Source: Plasmodium malariae
Lineage: Eukaryota; Apicomplexa; Aconoidasida; Haemosporida; Plasmodiidae
Reading direction: 5' to 3'
Assembly: GCF_900090045.1 (NCBI RefSeq)
Contig: NC_041783.1
Coordinates: 1,932,001-1,996,000 of the forward strand
DNA: 64,000 bases
The position numbers and the translations under genes were made by a program. Under the pieces are notes generated by a model that had not been told where the DNA came from, made no database searches, and worked only from the letters and a program-made list of their open reading frames with translations. Shown here one piece after another: positions 1 to 12,474 of this stretch (within the stretch, counting starts at the first letter, position 1; each line of letters starts with the position of its first letter).

Positions 1-1268
1 GGACACAATCAACTGAGTTGGCCGAGCTGACCGAGTTGGCAGAGTTGGCCGAGTTGACCGAGTTGACCGAGTTGGCCGAGTTGACCGAGCTCGCCAAGAT
101 GGTCGAGTTACCTCGATGTTCTCTTAATATATTAGCATGATCTCTTGTTGCACCTTCATTTGTATCGTTTTTCTTAACCATTTTAGTGAAGGTAGAATTT
201 TCATTTCTCTCGTTTAAGCACTGTTTTCCTTTATGTATTTTTTCCTTTTTTCTCTGTGGACGTTCATTTGACTCATTGGTAAATATTTTTTCTTTTTTTC
301 TTCTTTTTTTCCTGAATAGGGTATATTTATTTTTCTTTATCACTTTTGACCACATCTTGGTACTAACTTTTTCGTCTATCATTTTTTTCTTATTAAGCAA
401 GAGAAGTAATTTTTTCGCAATTTTTCTTCTCCTAAAAAAACTTGAATAACTGGCGTTGATAATTTTGAGGTTAGAAATGCTATTATTATTTTGGGGCTGA
501 TGAAAAGGGCTTCTCAACAGTGTTTCTCCTGATAAACGTTTTAATGAGTCGTTCTTTTTATAATTTTTAAAATTATTTGCTATTCTGCAGTTCTTCGTAT
601 TCTCCTTACACTCACCATTTTGTATATATAATGACTCATTGGACAAATTTTTAAAGTGGAAGATTTTTTTTTGAAATAGACGAATAATATTATTGTAGTT
701 TACTCTTTTGAGAAAGCTATTAAGCGATTTATGTAAATATGCATCATCATTGTTGTTACTATTTTTAACATTTGTTTCTTTGTTCGAATCATGTTCATAT
801 ATATTATGAAAATATTTTGGAGAGTTAATTAAATCGCTTTTTTTTTTTTTTTTTTTTTATATTTTTGGACATGTTAATTTTTGTTCTTTTAATATCTTCA
901 AATATATAACTTGTGCTATCTTCAATTACACTTACAGGATAATTATGTTTCCCCATGATATCACTACAACGTTCTAAATCTTCCAAATTTTCCTCATTTT
1001 CTGTAATTTCCCCATATTCCATATTTTCCACATTTTCTACATTTTCTAACATTTCAAAGTTTTCAATTTCATCCTCTTCATTACCTGAACGTGTTAAGGT
1101 ATTATTATATGATAAACAGCACATGGAGTTAGAAAATGAGTAGTGGGTTATGTGTGTAATTCTTTCCTTGGAACTATCCAACTTTTTGGCACAGTTGATA
1201 CGTGTCTTTTCTCTATTTCCGTTCTCATCTTTTATACAGTTGCTATATATTTTGTCAAGAATAGGCAT
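1..1268 (-). CDS. Lys/Asn-rich protein, 5' part, frameshifted at a poly-A tract
   Basis: I do not recognise this protein. The ATG at 1268 opens a frame that begins MPILDKIYSN, has an acidic stretch rich in ENVENVEN and ENEENLEDLE, and then runs into a 21-base A tract (T's at 838-858) after which the frame stops at 825. The other frame leaving the same tract (starting SDLINSPKYF) stays open all the way to base 1, more than 250 codons, with gene-like composition: a very basic middle (runs such as RRKKEK and KKNDS) and a C-terminal tandem repeat of Asn-Ser-Val/Asn-Ser-Ala at bases 20-100. So the gene is one unit broken by a one-base length difference in the A tract, or a real slippage site. The 3' end lies outside the window. 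No domain, signal peptide or membrane segment is visible; the basic composition would suit a nuclear or nucleic-acid-binding protein, which is only a guess. Confidence 0.7.
20..100 (-). repeat. Tandem 9-bp repeat encoding NSV/NSA
   Basis: The plus strand shows GAGTTGACC/GAGTTGGCC in about eight to nine imperfect copies. On the minus strand, in the frame that is open from the poly-A tract, each copy reads Asn-Ser-Val or Asn-Ser-Ala. It is unusually GC-rich for this region, as recently expanded coding repeats in Plasmodium often are. Confidence 0.85.
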
Positions 1269-2302
1269 TTAACTAAAGGAGGATCTTCTAAATAGGCATA
1301 TAATAATCTATATGTGTAAGTTAAAATAATTTTTTCTACTTATTAATTGTGTCTGTTGCAATAAAAAATGTGGGTACACAAATATATATGTTTGTACACA
1401 AGTATATACGTTGGTACGCAAGTATATATGTTGGTACGCAAGTATATATGTTGGTACGCAAGTATATATGTTGATGAACAAATATGTACATTGGTACGCA
1501 AACATGCATGGGCGTACCTATGTGAAACTTAACGTATAAATATGTTTGCCACAAAGATAAATGAGAGGGAATACAAGCAAAAAAGGAACTTCAGGAAAAG
1601 TACACAAAGTGACAGTGATATGGGGAAAATGTGTGGTGCGAAGGAATATAAATGTGCAAGTACATGCATGTGTGTACAAACTTATGTACATAGCACTCAC
1701 AGGTGTGCGCAAGTGTGGTGAAGATATCTACTTTTCCATCAACTTGTACATACAAAAAAAAAAAAAAATGAGAAAAATGGAAATAAGTGAAATGAAAAAA
1801 ATTGAGTTAAATTTGAGCAAATCTAAGTAAATTTAGACATATTGATGCATACTGTTACGTATTGTTACAAATTTAAAAATATGAAAAACAAAAAAAAAAA
1901 AAAAAAATATAGCATGTGAAAGTGAAATATTGCATATGTTAAATGATAAGAGGAAATAAAAATGAATATGCAGTAAATACATATTAACTGTGGAAAAAAA
2001 AAAAAAAAAAAATACTAGGGTTATTTCTGTTTTAAACTGTAGTCATATGAAGACAATTTGCACTTGCGTGAAAATGCTGAACGTATCACATTTTGCATAA
2101 ATCTTTGCAGCGTCAAAAAAAAAAAAAAAATGCTGCATAAATCTGCTAGCTCCACATCAACAGGGAATATTATATTCTGCTTTGCATTTTAAACGCCACC
2201 AACAAATATGTCTTTTTTGTCCAAAATACTCGTCTCACTGTAAACTATTATAAAGATTGCGTCAATAAACACATTATGCGCTTTTTAATGCAAAACGGTA
2301 CA

Positions 2303-2333
<31 letters not shown>

Positions 2334-3763
2334 CAAAAAAGACATGTTTGCATTTACGAATAGATGAATACAGCTACTACCCCATTTTTAACATCCTATA
2401 ATGATTGTAAAAAAATTTGATAATAAAGTACGAGCCTAAATTCCTTATTAATGATTTCTTCGTGGCATACATATATGTATATATATATATATATACAATG
2501 ACGACTCTTCAGCTGCTGTTTGAGCCAAAATGCCGCTGGTTAACTTGCGAAAAATTCAAATAAAATTTTAAGAATGAAAAATTTAGTAAAAGGATGATAT
2601 TGAAAGATAAAAATTAATAACTTCGTTAAATGATTGATGTATTATTGCTTGAAATTAAAAAAAAAAAAAAAGATTTTAATTTGTTTTATCTAAAACTTGT
2701 TTTTTATTTATTTTTCATTTGAATGTCCTTACTTATCGTGTAAGCATGTCCGCGTACAAACGATTGTTGAAAAATTTGAAAAAAAAAAAATATAATGCGG
2801 TAAACTATTAAAAAAAGGTGTATATGTGCGCATACTTTTATATGTATATGTTTATGGTTTGGCTTATACATGCATGTACATAATATACACAATACGTATG
2901 GTACAACAATTGCGCTTTGAACTTAAACAATTCGCAGTAAAGAAATAATGAATGGTATATATACTAAACAAATAAATACTCAGTTTAATTTGCATCGTTT
3001 GTTAGGTAGTCTACAAAAGTTCATGCATAAAAAAAATGAAACACAAAATAATGCAAAGCACGATATGTTGCAATGTACCCTATTATTTGATACAGCATAT
3101 AATGCAATGCAGTAAAAATACGTAAGTTGCGATACCACAGCAACATAAGGTAAAATGGAAATATAAAATCACAAGAAATCATGTATCTATTTATTTATTC
3201 AGCAGAATAAAGAGAAACATGTCTGAAATATTCTTTTACTTTTTTTTTTTTTTCTGTAATAAGACTATAATTGCTATATACTTCCTCCTCAGTATATAAT
3301 ATATGTATATATATATATTTACAAATGGAATCATCCATTAACAGTAATAACATATTTATTAAACGATGAAATAAGAAAATAAATAAATTATTTAGTATCA
3401 TATCTACGTACATATAAGTTAAATTGGTATATATCATATAACAAAACATTTAATTTATTATACAGACATCCAGTAAGAGTGTATATAATTTGTGTGCATA
3501 AAATCTATGTTGGCAAATTATTCAAAAATTGGAAATATTATTAACAATATAACTATATACCGATGCTAGCACAACACTATTTAAATATTCTTTTTTATAT
3601 ATTCCCTAGTGATGTAAAATTTTATATCATTTCTTTTTTCTTTCATCACATATTAATATATGTAGTACTCAATCTTTCTTATGTATCATAAAAAGGGTAA
3701 TTACTTTTTATCACATCGTTTATTTCTGATATATCCTACTTTTCAAGAGCTGTACACATGTCG
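1269..3763. other. Intergenic region upstream of gene 1 and downstream of the chromodomain gene
   Basis: Both flanking genes are on the minus strand, so this 2.5 kb should hold the 3' UTR of the chromodomain gene and the promoter of the Lys/Asn-rich gene. It contains many poly-A/T tracts, a 20-bp minisatellite at about 1380-1500 and (AT)n runs. Two islands of noticeably higher GC, about 2030-2300 and 2497-2562, break the pattern and are not explained by any gene I can build. No convincing spliced gene was found on either strand. Confidence 0.6.
1380..1500. repeat. 20-bp minisatellite (TTGGTACGCAAGTATATATG)
   Basis: About six head-to-tail copies of a 20-bp unit, with scattered substitutions. 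Because 20 is not a multiple of three, open frames across it on the minus strand read the same Thr/Tyr/Ile/Cys-rich words in shifted phases and are not genes. It lies just upstream of the ATG at 1268, in the likely 5' UTR or promoter. Confidence 0.85.
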
Positions 3764-6700
3764 CTAAAGGACTGCTATTAATAACAAATTCTTTTTAGTT
3801 TGTTCCTTTGGCATGTAACAATTTTTTAAAAATAATGTTGAGTTACTAATACTATCGTTTAAAAATATGCCGCTCCCTCGATTCTCATTATTATAATGGA
3901 AGTTAAAATCAGTGCTACTCCTGTGATTGCTTCCATTGTGATTGCTTCCATTGTGATTGCTTCCGCTATGATTACCTCCTGCTTTATTACTACCTCCCCC
4001 ACTGTTGCCGGCATAATTGTTTCTGTTATGACTACCAGAGCCTTTGTTATTGCTAATCATGTTAGGAGCACCACTTCCACCGACGTTATTATTATTGTCA
4101 TCTTCATAATCGTCATGCCCATTATTATTCCTTCGATGGCCATTATTGTTGTCATCATCTTTACATTGATTTTGCGTTTTAATATGAAAGTTAACTGTGT
4201 TCTCATTTGGGTTGTTTGCCTGAGCTGTAGTCGTTGTTATCGTAGCTGTGGTGCTGTTACTGCAGTTCCTTTTGTTAAAACTATTGTTCATTTCATCCAT
4301 TTTTTCAATGGTATTATTATGCTCATCCAATACATTATTACTACTAGGTATATTGTTATTACTTTCTTCTATCTTTTCTATCTCATCCGATACATCAATG
4401 ATATGTGAACCATCTTTCGCACACTCACTGGATTCGTTAGTTATAGCTGTAAATTCCCTTTCGTTACCATTATTATTACTCCTACTACTATTACTATTAC
4501 TATTACTATTACTATTACTATTACTATTACTATTACTATTACTATTACTATTACTATTACTATTACTATTACTATTACTATTACTATTACTATTACTATT
4601 ACTATTACTATTACTACTACTACTACTACCCTTATTATTACTACTACTACTCTTATTATTACTACTACTACTCTTATTATTACTATTAATACTATTACTA
4701 CTACTACACTTATTAATATTCTCGTTGTTGATGCTTCTATTAACATCACTGTGATATACCAACTCTGCACTGATTGATCTGACGTCCTTTTGCTGTTTTG
4801 TCATACAATCAACACTGATTACTTTATTAGGAAAACCAGGTTGATCATTCGAAGCATATTCTAAATTGGTGTAAAGAGTTGCACTAGAATTATTATTACA
4901 GTTCTCATGCATAGCCGTTTCATCCTCATTACATATTTCTTTGCATTCATAAAAATTAGTAATTTTCTTATGATATACATCTGAAGCTTCCTCCACTTGA
5001 TGCACATCACTTAATGATTTGTATTCAATATCTACTTCACTACTACTACCACTACCATTACTACTACTTTTTTTACTCATAATAACATTCTTATTATATT
5101 CATTTGCTTCAATGTTACTGTTTTTCCAAACTATAGGAGCATCATTTTTTTTCTTAATACAATTATTTGATACATTTGGTGCAGGTTTGTCATTTTGTAA
5201 TTTTTGTTTTTCAGCATTCAAATGGTCACTCTGATACATATGCAGACCAAGCTCATCTGTGTCTACCTTTTTTTCAAAATATTTTTCGCGTAGGTCCTCA
5301 TAACAACTCTTCTTCTCATTACCGCTTTCACATTTTTCAAAACTTGCGTTCTTCATAAATCCCTTACTCCTACTAATACACGGAATTGAGCTAGCATTAT
5401 TTTCCTTGTTATTGTTTTCATTGTTATTAATGCTTGTGCTCAAATTGGCGATAACGTTTTCAACGAAAATGCGTGAGTCTATATTGTAATGGATTTCATT
5501 TTGTACTTCACTTTGCACTTCATTGCGATTCGCACTATGATCGTTTCTATGGACTTCATTATGCGCATTGTTGCAGTCACTGTAAAGCACACCACTACCC
5601 CCCTCCTCCAGTTTCTGCTCCTGCTGTTCCTCTCCTACATGATGATCATTTCCATTACAACCAGACTCCTCATTCGCGTCTTCCCAAGTGTCGCTGCTAT
5701 ATTCATTTTTTGAATGATCTTTATTGTCTTTCGAACTGATCTCTCTATAGCTACTGTCTGTATGCAGTGAAACGCCATTTTTTTCACTAATATTATCCGC
5801 ATTATTAGAATTATCCGCATTATTAGTATTATCCGCATTATTAGTATTATCCGTATTATTAGTATTATCCGCATTATTAGTATTATCCGTATTATTAGTA
5901 TTATCCGTATTATTATTATTATTATTATCTGTGTTATTATTATCAGCATCCGTCAAATCGGCTTTGCAACTTAAATGAAAATAAAATCTTTCGAAATAAT
6001 CAGGAGAGGGGAAAAAAAATAGATTCGGCTTTACATTAATGGATAAAAATATATCCTTAAAAAATTCATTTAGTTTGTTATTTAGTTTATATATTTCATC
6101 AAATAACATAATATTTTTTGATAACTCATTTAACGAACTATTTACATTAAAATTTTTATTTTCACTTTTGCTATCACAAACATAGTCTAATAATATATTT
6201 ATAAATTCGCAATTTTTATATATAAAATTGTAATTTCTAAAATCGTTAAAAATATCAAAATAAAGTAAAATGTTTGTATATGACTCTAACAGATGTACTT
6301 GGAAATTTCCTTTTATGAAATTAATACTATTTTTATTCTTTCCATTGTAAAAATTTATAACATTCATGTTTTTTATAAGGGAATCGATGTTGTTTAGGGC
6401 CAATTTATCAATTGACTCGCTATACTCAATATACCTGTCCATGTAATTCATCTTAACAACACTTATATTTAGAATATCTAATCGCGCATACTTCATTCTA
6501 TGTTGTTCGTCTTGTTGCAGTTCATACTGTTGCTTCTCACGTTGCTGCTCATTGTCAATGTTAATATTTTCATTTATGTCATCATAAGAAATGATAGGGT
6601 CATCTTTACTTTCATCTATTTTTAATGCTTGGATATCTTTCTTTTTAATTTCTATTAATGTATTATTATTATTAATATTATTCATATTTAACTTTGCCTG

Positions 6701-9700
6701 AACTTCATCTTCGTAATATGCCATGTTATCCCCCTCTGCCACGTCCACTGCTTCAGCCACTGCTCCCTTTTTTTTTTTCCTTTTTTCCCCTTTTTTATTC
6801 GAATATGCAGATAATAATACCTTCTTTTCTACAATTCCTCTTTTATCATAATTCGATCTATTTACAAAATGCATGGTACTTCTGCTATTATTTAAATCTG
6901 GATAATCGTCCGAATTGCGCTTGCTACTTATTCGTAAAAGAGCACTGTTGTTCATATTGTTACTAATGCTGCTCACGTTGTTACTAATGCTGCTCACGTT
7001 GTTACTAATGCTGCTCACGTTGTTACTAATGCTGTTCACGTTGTTACTAATGCTGTTCACGTTGTTACTAATGCTGTTCACGTTGTTACTAATGCTGTTC
7101 AAGTTGCCACTAATGTTGTTAAAACTAACGTTGTTGATACTATCATCGTTCATATTATTACAACTGTAGAGAATATTTTTTAATCTCATTTGCTTTGGTC
7201 TGTTACTCTCCAGTTGTAAATTTTCAAAAGGCGCCTTTCTTGAATGCTTCGAAAATTTTACAAATTCATCAGGATATTTAATCATCTTATGGAAACTATT
7301 CGTACTTACATGTTTCTCTTCATATTCATTTTGTTGTACATCATTGTCTTCTTCTGTATTCATATTTAACTTTAACTCATTTAATATAACAGCATCCTCC
7401 GATTGATATAAACGTCGTTCCTTTAATGCGCTCAAAACATTTTCCAAAAAGTTGATATAATAATCACACTTTTCATCTTCAGTATTGAATAGATCTTTTA
7501 TGTTTATTATAATATCCCCTTCAATGTGATTCAAACCGCTACTAACATCGCTGTTTATTCCATCACCCATGCCGCTATTATTATAACGCCTAATATTTAC
7601 GGAGTTGGTCGTATTCACCCCATCTACGTTAATAGTTGTGTTTTGAAAATTATTTGATGTGTTGTTGTTATTATGATCATGCTTTTTCTTCATATTCGTT
7701 TTTTCGTAATAATTAATTTTTCTGATGGAATTTTTTTTATTGATGATATCGGAATTAGAGCGATTTATTTTTCTGTTATTAGTTTTAACATGATCATTAT
7801 TGGTATATATTCTTTTTTTATTCTCTTGCACCTTCCTTCTTAAAATATCTTTGCTATTATTATTTTCATTAATAACAAGATTTTCACTCATGGCTAGAAT
7901 TTTTTTCTTTTTAATGGGATCATCGTATATACTGCTTGTCGTTACTGTTTCAAAGTCCGTGCGCTTCACAGTTTTTAATTTTTTCGAATTATCATTCTCC
8001 CTACTGTTCTCCCCATGGTTCACACCACTGATCGTACCATTGATCGCACCAATAGTTATATCACTCATCATACCATTGATCATACCATTTTCCATACTGT
8101 TATCTATGCTGTTATCTGTGTTGTTATCCAGAATATTACTCTTGATGTTACTTCCACTATTACCTATGTTATTATCTGCATTGATATTTGCGTCACTCTG
8201 TATATCACTAGGTACATAATCACTATGTACATTATGATAAATACTATCACTATTATTCCTTGTATATTCCTTTAAGTTACTATCCTTTTTGCCATCATCA
8301 CTTCCATTTCCACTTCCGCTCTCACTTGCATTGTCACCATTGTTATTGTTTTTCTTGAAAACGTTCCTAACATATTCAAGCATTTCCTCCTCGTTGACAT
8401 TATAATTATCCTCATTATTCCTATTACTTCCACCGTTTTTGTTGATACTGATATTATTATGGTTGTTACTATTAGTAGTGCTATTAATACCACTGTTGTT
8501 ACTGATATTATTATTGGTAATGTTGGTACTATCTCCAATCTCCTTAGGACTTGGTTTACTCCTTTGTTCACCTTTATCATTGAGATAATATTTAGCAGCG
8601 TCCGTGATGTATACTGCATCGGTCAGATATTCATTTGAGCTTACAACATTCTTTTCTTCATCATTTAACTCATTAAAAAATCTAATATTTTCCTCAGAAA
8701 ATTGGTCGAAATATCTCCCATCAAGTGAGGCATAATCATGTAATCGCTTGTTAATATTCCTGTGATCGGTGCTTGCACTGCTCAATAGTCTAAAGACACT
8801 TCCATTGCCACTTCCATTGCCACTGCCAATAGCACTGCCAATAGCACTGCCAATTGCATTACCAATTCCACTGCTATTACGATTATTGTTACTGTTACTG
8901 TTACTGTTACTGTTGTTGTTACCATTTATATCGTTGTTATCCCTCTGCTTAATTTCGTTTTCCTCAAAAGAATGTTTCATAACTAGGCTTTCATTAGCCG
9001 TAAACAGTTCATTACTTATAGATTCGTCCACATTTTCGTCATACACAATATTACGAATATTTAACACATCATTTGATGTATACTTTTCCCTGTTATGAAA
9101 TAATAATTCTTGGACAGTATTTTTCTTCTTTTTTTTTTTTTTTTTTGGACTGTTCCATTTCTATCAACTTCAATATAATCTACTCCATTTTTTCTACATA
9201 TATTATTTTCTGTACTATTTGCTTCTAATAATTTTTCAGCAAACAAATTTCTTCTATTTTTATTATTATTATTATTATAAGACGACTTAATGCTTTTCCC
9301 ATCTTCCTTATCATAAGCACAACCATTCACAAGGGTCTTCTCTTCAGCAGTAATATTATTGCTGTTCCTGTCCTTCATGTACATTTCGTATAGTGAACTT
9401 ACATTATGCAGTCCTCTACTGAAATACGAGTCCTCCACGTCGAACATGTGCTCTTCTTCTGCATTGTTATTGTTATTATGGTGGTTGCTACTACTGTGGT
9501 GGTTACTGTTGTTGTTGTCGGGGTGAAGACTGCTACCATACTCCGCAAAGTTATCATTATCGTGCATATCTTTAAAGGATGTTTTGTTCTTTCTATCCAA
9601 AAGTTCTTCAAAATGAAGCATATCGTCTCTATATATATTCATATTTTCCGTAGAGTATTTATTTTTAAATAATATTTCACTTGAAGTGGATATATGATCA

Positions 9701-12474
9701 AAATCTAAATATCTCTTTTTTTCATTATTGCTATCAAATCTGTGCAGGTTCACTGCATGCATGTGACCACCTGCTGCTGTTGCATTATTTTTGGAAAATT
9801 TCTTCATACTTTTTTTAAATGTACTTAACTTTTTCTTGAACATATTACCTGATGGTATTTTTGATGGAGATTTATTCTTATAAAGGGCCTTCTTTTTATG
9901 ATTATTAATAGTTATATAATTCGTATTGTTGTTATTTATTATACATGTCTTATTATTATTATTATTTATTATGCTGTTATTCTCACCTATATTAAGCTTA
10001 TTGTAACTGTTATGACTGTTATTATTGTTATTACTATTGTTATTGCTATTACTGTTGCTGTTATTGATTTTGTTCACATTATTAATATTGTTAAAGTTGT
10101 TTACGTTGTTGCTGTTGTTGCTGATATTGCCGCTATTCATGCCACTATTGTTACCAACACCGACGTTGTTGTGCCTTTCCTTGCTATCATTTTTTGTTTT
10201 TACATTCATTTTTTTTTTCTTCATATGGTTACTACTACTACTGTTGTAATGGACTGCTGCACTATTATTTCTGCAAGGACTGGTGGTACTACCGCTACTG
10301 TGCCTGATTTGTTCGTCTTCTAAATTTTTGCCACTATTTATATGCGCAATTGCATATGGTCTTTTATCTTTTGTGCTTATATTATTATCCTCATCGGTTA
10401 TTTCATTCTTCACAATTATATAATTCTGATTGTTGTTATTAGTGTAGTAATCCTTTATGTAAAAATGATCATCTTCATTATTGTTAGTACTAGTACTACT
10501 ACTACCTTTTTTGTTACTACTTCTAACATTTCCACTGTTTCTAGAATTAAATAATAATGATGAAGAAACCATATTTTTGTATCCTTTCCTCCTCTGATTA
10601 TTGCTGTTACTAAATGGTTGTTCATCATTTTCTTGTGATTTTTTACAACGCTCTATATTATTATTTTTTGTCATAAACTGCTCATACATTTTATCTGATA
10701 TGAACAACATTTCGGATGAACTTAAAGAATTGCATGGTCTCTTCGATACGTATTCCTCTTCATAAATAAAACTATCATTATTATTGTTCAAATTAATTTT
10801 TTTCAATCTTTTGTTATCATACATGTACAAGGGCGGTATTTCGCTGTTATTGTTACCATTGTTGTTGCAGTTGCTATTATTATTGTTATTACTGATATTC
10901 ATATTATTACTTATATTCATGTTACTGCTCATATTCATATTATTACTTATATTCATATTATTGCTCATATTCATGTTATTACTAATATTCATGTTATTAC
11001 TAATATTCACATTATTACTAATATTCATATTATTATTCAAGTTCATGTTATTACTTAAGTTCATGTTATTACTCAAGTTCATGCTATTACTCATGTTCAT
11101 ATTATTACTGCTATTGATATTGTTGATGTTACTGTTGCTATTAATGTTACTGTTATTGTTATGCATTCTACTGCTGTTAGTAGTACTACCAGGGACTGGA
11201 GCGTTGGTACTATTATATACTAGGTTTAGGGATTCAAATTTCCTTTTATCTCTACTTTTCCAGAAAAGATAAGCATCTTCATCATTTTGTAAATTGTTTG
11301 CAAAGGTAACCAAACTTTTACTGTTATAATTTTCTGGAGATAATTTATTGGAGTCATTACATATATGTGTATGATGATGATTATGATTATGGCTATGGTA
11401 ATGATGATGTATATCATTTTTTTCATCAAAATTTGTACTTTCAAAATGATCAAATATATTAATATCATTATTTCTTAATATATTATTATTATTCTCATTA
11501 TTTAATAATTCTTTATTTCTACTATTAATAAAATGATCAAATAAATTTTTGTTATTTTTTAAAATTGTATTAAATTTATTTTTTTGTCTTATAAAATAAT
11601 TTTTATCCAGTCGATCTAATATTTTATTTTTGGCACTACTTGATATCTTTTTATTTTTATTTAAAATACCAATATTATTAATTCTATCTGATATACATAA
11701 TATACTTTTAATATTCCCTAATTTTTTACGATGCGTACAACTATCTTTTTCAAAGTGATCGTTAATGCTTTTGCTAATATTCATGCTATTAAAAAGGCTA
11801 TCACTATTTATTAGGTCGTCATCATCCAGCATATTTCTTGCAAAACAGTTATTACTATTACTGTTACTATTACTGTTAATATTATTATTATTATTACTAA
11901 TACTATTTCCATTACCATTACCAATATTATGAATATGTTCAGAATCCATTTCGTTTGCCATATTTTTTGTAACTTGATCTTCAAGTCCATTCAAGTTATT
12001 GTCAATTACATTATTTGTAAAGTTATCAATTAATTCATTCTTAACTGTATTTATTATTATTCCTTTTTTCCTTTTATTAACTCCATTTCTATTTCCTGCG
12101 TTACTACCTTCTCCATTTGATCTTATTATGCTTAACTCTTCAGTCAATTTCAGAGCAGCTTTTCGCGCTTGTCCCTTTAACGTGGAACTTAAATTTTCGA
12201 ATGGCTCCCAAGTATTGTCATCACTATCATAATTTTTCCATTTTATAAAAAATTCAAAATTATCTAAACTCTCTTCTTTTCTATTTTTTTTTCTTTTTAT
12301 GTTCAATTTATATCTTGCCATTACAATCCTTTCCACTTCAAAAACCTCATTGTAATCCGGTTCACCCACCACTGTAATACTCAATTCGGAACTATAGTCA
12401 TCATCAATAATGTTTTTTGCTTTATTTCTCTTTTTTAGTTTGTTCGACGTCCCCCTTCCCTTTTTCAATGCCAT
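3764..12474 (-). CDS. Chromodomain protein, giant, Asn/Ser-rich; one frame break
   Basis: Probable nuclear chromatin reader. A chromodomain spans about residues 38-95: it opens FEVERIVMARYKL, continues FFIKWKNYDSDDNTWEP, and carries the aromatic positions (the F/Y near the start, W and the Y-x-D/TWEP segment) used by this fold to bind methyl-lysine on histone tails. The start MALKKGRGTSNK at 12474 is basic. The first frame ends at 9061 just after an 18-base A tract (9129-9146); the next frame is open from that tract (NTVQELLFHNREKYTSND) into the long frame ending at 3764, which has no ATG of its own. Adding one A gives one protein of about 2,903 aa. Most of it is Asn/Ser low complexity; a well-ordered island lies at about 5960-6480. 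Plasmodium species have a small set of chromodomain proteins (HP1, CDP, CHD1); this lacks a chromoshadow or helicase part, so a CDP-type protein is most likely. Exact orthology not proven. Confidence 0.8.
4478..4618 (-). repeat. (AGTAAT)n hexamer run encoding poly Asn-Ser
   Basis: A near-perfect 6-bp repeat (ATTACT on the plus strand) with about twenty copies inside the chromodomain gene, coding for alternating Ser and Asn. Its opposite strand reads as poly-Leu or Ile-Val, giving false open frames. Confidence 0.92.
5795..5940 (-). repeat. 15-bp repeat encoding NTNNADNTNN-type units
   Basis: About eight copies of a 15-bp unit (ATTATTAGTATTATCCGC-like on plus) coding Asp-Asn-Thr/Ser-Asn-Asn-Ala/Thr in the chromodomain gene, immediately after the ordered island. 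Confidence 0.85.
6950..7110 (-). repeat. 21-bp repeat encoding NNVNSIS/NNVSSIS
   Basis: About seven copies of the unit GTTGTTACTAATGCTGCTCAC (21 bp, here cited once) coding a heptad Ser-Ile-Ser-Asn-Asn-Val-Asn/Ser. The low divergence between copies suggests recent expansion, so copy number is likely to differ between isolates. Confidence 0.88.
10885..11110 (-). repeat. 21-bp repeat encoding NNMNISNNMNMS units
   Basis: About ten copies of a 21-bp unit coding Asn-Asn-Met-Asn-Ile/Met/Leu-Ser, in the Asn-rich part of the chromodomain gene between the chromodomain and the A tract. Met in every unit is unusual for Plasmodium Asn repeats. Confidence 0.85.

Noticed and set aside
1308..1830. Open frames on both strands across the 20-bp minisatellite and just after it
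   Set aside because: Repeat-derived or low-complexity; no splice partners and no recognisable protein features.
4248..4754. Forward open frame of poly-leucine opposite the Asn/Ser repeat
   Set aside because: It is the opposite strand of the (AGTAAT)n coding repeat in the chromodomain gene; no start context, no domain.
3764..9067. A separate gene starting at 9067
   Set aside because: The first codon there is GTG, not ATG; the frame is already open upstream to the A tract, and no promoter space exists. Merged with the chromodomain gene.
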